From the NCBI GenBank assembly GCA_964586765.1, contig CAZPHN010000033.1:1-25424 (forward strand): a stretch of 25,424 bases of DNA, written 5' to 3'. Numbering within the stretch: position 1 is the first letter of the stretch; each line of letters starts with the position of its first letter. The position numbers were made by a program, and so were the translations under genes. The DNA is from UBA3263 sp964586765 (GTDB lineage Bacteria; Bacteroidota; Bacteroidia; Bacteroidales; Muribaculaceae). The notes below the pieces were generated by a model, which did no database searches, was not told the DNA's origin, and saw only the letters and a list, made by a program, of their open reading frames with translations. This document shows positions 23,245 through 25,424 of the stretch, in pieces.

Positions 23245-24678
23245 TTAAGTGAAAAGATATTCGGTAAAATTGCCCTGAGAGTTGCGCGCCATAGTAACCT
23301 TATTTTCGCCCAGCAATTCCTTTTCTTTCAGTGCGTCGCAAATGCTAAACATATCGGAATAGCCGGTAAAGAATTTCACCACGTCGCCCTTCTTCAGGGA
23401 TAAGTTACAGGCCGCAAGCTGCGCCCGGTTAGGAACGATAAGACGAGCGCAAACGAGATATTTCGTTTTCTCCTTTGCCTCCGTGTCGCCATTGGCCACC
23501 GCCTCCTTATACTCTTTGCGCGACCACTTTGTTGAAACGTCCGTTTGAAAATCCAGTATGCAGAACGTCGAGCCTACGAGCGCGTTAAGCGTGACCTCGC
23601 GGTAAGTGAAATTTTTTTGACCGTTCCGGCGCAACCCCGGCGATGTGGCGATACCAAGGTCGGCCAAAGATTTAAGATTTGAGTAATCAGCCATTTTCAA
23701 GCCTGTTATTTTGTAAAATAGATGTTTAGCGTCCGCGTGTTTGCAGAGTGAGTAAAAAGAAGCAATTATTTCAGCGCGCCGGCGTTTGCTTTTGAGTTTG
23801 TGAAGGCGGCGGGCGGCCTTCTTCTTGTTGCGTTTACGAATAAATGTGTAATCAGGATAAATTTTATATCCGAGGAAATCCACGCCCTCTGAAATCGGGT
23901 AAATCCGTTCGTTCTTTTTTACCTCCAGCCCGATAAATTCGACTTGTTTATGAACGATACCGCTAAGTTTCCAAAGCTGCGGTTTATTCGCTCCGAAACC
24001 TCGCTTATCGTCGCAATAACGATAATAGAATTTGAAGCGGTGTTCGTCCTTAACATGGTGGTCGAGCCATACCGATAAAAGAAGATTCCCGAAATGTTGA
24101 GAACTACGCAAGCCGATTGACAGCCCACGGGCGAGGAAACGCACGAACCGCTCCAGCATGGTAAGGATAATCGGACCCTTGAACAGTCGGCGTAACGTGT
24201 CCATCATTATGTCCTGTAAAATGCTTTCGTAGAACTTTGTAATATCGTCCTCGTAGACATATTTTATTTCATCCGGGAACTTTTCGAGGTCGCGGCGTAT
24301 GAGATTCAAAAGGTCGTGCGTTCCCCGGTTCTTCAGAGAGGCCCCGGTGGAGCGTATCAGCCTTTTGAACGTCAGTTCCTCGACGATATTCATTATCGCG
24401 TGAATACCCATTTTTTCATAATACGAGTAAAGGAATTGAATCCGGCGTTTCTTGCCTCCCTCTGTGATAATTTCCTCGCCGTATGTGGTTATGCGGAAAA
24501 CGCCGGCCGATATTTCAGCGGCCAGCCATGCCTCTATTTCGTCAGTATGCGCAAGAATCTCGCGCCCCTGTTTTGACTGCTTTCGTGCAGTTCCACGGAG
24601 TACGGCTGTGATTGAATCCCGGATATTGGACGGTGCGACAATCAGCGGAATTATATCTGAATCCTTTATACGTTTCAT
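23245..24678 (-). CDS. Diversity-generating retroelement reverse transcriptase
   Basis: A 477-residue RT that should copy the TR RNA into cDNA with adenine-specific errors. Seen: N-terminal fingers with SLKNRGTHDLL (114-124), motif 3 EDDITKFYESI with D145, the DGR-diagnostic motif 4 IGLRSSQ (188-194, form IGxxxSQ), catalytic YCDD (221-224), VDFLGYKIYP (266-275), and a basic thumb with KRNKKKAARRLHKLKSKRR (282-300). After about residue 335 there is an unusual C-terminal extension of about 140 residues that I cannot place. TR lies 206 bp upstream of its start and VR just before that, on the same strand. A DGR rather than group II intron or retron RT: no maturase or HNH domain, and a matched TR/VR pair. 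Confidence 0.95.
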   Translation of the reverse strand: MKRIKDSDIIPLIVAPSNIRDSITAVLRGTARKQSKQGREILAHTDEIEAWLAAEISAGVFRITTYGEEIITEGGKKRRIQFLYSYYEKMGIHAIMNIVEELTFKRLIRSTGASLKNRGTHDLLNLIRRDLEKFPDEIKYVYEDDITKFYESILQDIMMDTLRRLFKGPIILTMLERFVRFLARGLSIGLRSSQHFGNLLLSVWLDHHVKDEHRFKFYYRYCDDKRGFGANKPQLWKLSGIVHKQVEFIGLEVKKNERIYPISEGVDFLGYKIYPDYTFIRKRNKKKAARRLHKLKSKRRRAEIIASFYSLCKHADAKHLFYKITGLKMADYSNLKSLADLGIATSPGLRRNGQKNFTYREVTLNALVGSTFCILDFQTDVSTKWSRKEYKEAVANGDTEAKEKTKYLVCARLIVPNRAQLAACNLSLKKGDVVKFFTGYSDMFSICDALKEKELLGENKVTMARNSQGNFTEYLFT

Positions 24679-24884
24679 GTTGTTTATTTTGCCTTCATTT
24701 TTCCGGGGCCTAAGTTATTCGGCTGCCATTACTGGCCCTACTAAACTCCACCCCTGCGCGTGATGTTTCGGCGTTCCGTCCTGTGGGCGGCTGTGCCGTG
24801 GCTCTCTCCCCTGCCTCGACGGTGGCGACACGTCGCCGATGTCGGAGGGCGATATTTCGATTTTGGCAAATTAACGCTTTGAGT
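24679..24884 (-). ncRNA. Spacer between TR and RT: probable structured part of the DGR template RNA
   Basis: About 206 bp without a supportable gene. In studied DGRs the RNA 3' of TR is bound by the RT and primes cDNA synthesis. Two small hairpins are visible: GGCGA/TCGCC with 4-nt loop (24824-24837) and CGGC/GCCG with 3-nt loop (24788-24798). An open frame crosses TR and this spacer but has no gene-like features outside TR. Confidence 0.55.
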
Positions 24885-25003
24885 GCAAGGCGCGACCCGA
24901 TGTTCGTGTTCGTGTTCGATGAATCGTTGTTCGTGTTCGCAAACGAAACACCGGCGTTCGAGTTGGCGTTGTTGTTCGAGCGGTACACCACACGGGCCGA
25001 CGA
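24885..25003 (-). repeat. DGR template repeat (TR)
   Basis: A 119-bp repeat matching VR at 25165-25283 with a constant offset of 280 bp. On the coding (minus) strand TR holds 29 adenines and eleven AAC codons. VR differs at 7 positions, TR coordinates 24904, 24910, 24927, 24958, 24964, 24975 and 24984, and all are adenine in TR (five A to T, two A to G). AAC codons become NNC on mutation and cannot give stops. The unmutated GC-rich 3' end (24885-24900 side) is the expected IMH-like region. Confidence 0.95.
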
Positions 25004-25046
25004 CGATTGGGGAAATCTACCATTTCGGGGGCTACTTGGTTGCGGT

Positions 25047-25059
25047 AGGGCTTCGCCCT
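25047..25059 (-). other. Compact hairpin just 5' of TR
   Basis: AGGGC and GCCCT pair around a GAA triloop on the minus strand; the GCGAAGC core is known as an unusually stable DNA mini-hairpin. It lies 44 bp upstream of TR in the direction of transcription and may shape the template RNA. Confidence 0.45.
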
Positions 25060-25097
25060 CGTGTATCGTTTATCTTCATACGTTCAAGGTTATTCGG

Positions 25098-25424
25098 TTA
25101 GGCTATTGCCTCGGCCTCCAAGAAGGCCGCGACGTTTAGCGTATATTCGATTTCTCCAATGAAGGCAAGGCGCGACCCGATGTACGTGTACGTGTTCGAT
25201 GAATCGATGTTCGTGTTCGCAAACGAAACACCGGCGTCCGAGTAGGCGTTGTTGCTCGAGCGGAACACCACACGGGCCGACGAGTTGGAGCAATAGAATT
25301 TGTCCCCGTAGTGAGTTGTTTCCGTGGCGTTGAGTAATACCGGCACCACGTCCATGAAACGACCGTTATGTAATTCGGTAATCCATGAATCGCTCACGTT
25401 GCCACTCTTGACGGTTCTTTCTTC
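25098..25424 (-). CDS. DGR target protein with variable C-terminus (5' end outside window)
   Basis: Only the last 108 residues are present; the frame is open to the window edge, so the GTG at 25397 is not the true start. Seen: VSDSWITELHNGRFMDVVPVLLN, then ARVVFRSSNNAYSDAGVSFANTN and YIGSRLAF, the pattern of the ligand-binding end of Bacteroidales DGR targets, which normally take a C-type-lectin fold. The variable residues against TR are Y to F, and N to S, Y, D, I, Y and Y. A constant tail of about 22 residues follows VR. The role is inferred: a surface or tail-tip receptor-binding protein whose binding face is diversified. Its message continues into TR and RT. Confidence 0.88.
   Translation of the reverse strand, partial: EERTVKSGNVSDSWITELHNGRFMDVVPVLLNATETTHYGDKFYCSNSSARVVFRSSNNAYSDAGVSFANTNIDSSNTYTYIGSRLAFIGEIEYTLNVAAFLEAEAIA
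25112..25129 (-). other. Hairpin/cruciform candidate downstream of VR
   Basis: On the coding strand CGGCCT and AGGCCG pair (6 bp, 7 with one G-T) leaving loop CTTG. It lies 35 bp after the 3' end of VR, where known DGRs carry a short-loop hairpin that aids target recognition. Confidence 0.5.
25165..25283 (-). repeat. DGR variable repeat (VR) in the target gene
   Basis: A 119-bp copy of TR at the 3' end of the target gene. The seven substitutions are at 25184, 25190, 25207, 25238, 25244, 25255 and 25264. No difference occurs at any of the 90 non-adenine positions. Homology stops sharply at both ends (24885/25165 and 25003/25283). Confidence 0.95.

Noticed and set aside
24710..24991. Open frame on the minus strand across TR and the spacer
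   Set aside because: The part inside TR mimics the target protein because TR is its template; the rest lacks any gene-like pattern. It is template RNA, not a gene.
1..25424. CRISPR arrays, rRNA genes and insertion sequences with transposase
   Set aside because: Looked for regular direct repeats with spacers, rRNA-like stretches and transposase motifs; none seen. The only long repeat pair is TR/VR.

Overview
The window looks like a Bacteroidales chromosome, probably of the Muribaculaceae or a close relative. This rests on three things: promoter boxes of the Bacteroidetes type (TAnnTTTG, with TTTG about 19-20 bp upstream) before many genes; family content (PorE-like OmpA lipoprotein, GSCFA protein, BF3164-type propeller lipoprotein, U32 protein with a DUF3656-like C-terminal part); and moderate GC. 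The species cannot be fixed from the sequence alone.

Layout. 1-7500 is housekeeping: the 3' end of gap and its terminator, an AI-2E family permease, a small thioredoxin, then a tight run of NlpC/P60 lipoprotein, U32 RNA-hydroxylase-like protein and polA, followed by a small secreted proline-rich protein. 7550-11500 is a more accessory, AT-richer stretch: a hipB-hipA toxin-antitoxin operon with its own operator-like inverted repeat, a propeller lipoprotein, and a DUF1016/YhcG-type nuclease gene whose catalytic end is missing and replaced by an 88-bp palindromic element. 11510-21220 returns to core genes: a COG0523 (CobW-like) metal GTPase, a PorE-like lipoprotein coupled to a GSCFA protein, and, reading the other way, a five-gene operon rsmI-like / MBL-fold hydrolase / rfbD / prfC / SDR epimerase with a C-terminal zinc ribbon.

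At 21375 a tRNA-Ser(GCU) marks the left edge of an integrated element that runs off the right end of the window. It carries a tyrosine recombinase and, convergent with it, a diversity-generating retroelement (DGR) on the minus strand. In transcription order the DGR has a target gene (3' part only), its variable repeat VR (25165-25283), the template repeat TR (24885-25003), a reverse transcriptase with the DGR hallmark IGxxxSQ and YxDD motifs, and a small phage-type protein. TR and VR are 119 bp each and differ at 7 positions. All 7 are adenines in TR on the coding strand (7 of 29 adenines changed; 0 of 90 other bases changed), which is the signature of adenine-specific mutagenic retrohoming. 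TR has eleven AAC codons; six have diverged in VR. No Avd-type accessory gene is visible, and the RT has a long C-terminal extension of unknown function. The likely biology is a prophage (or similar element) that diversifies the ligand-binding tip of a surface or tail protein.
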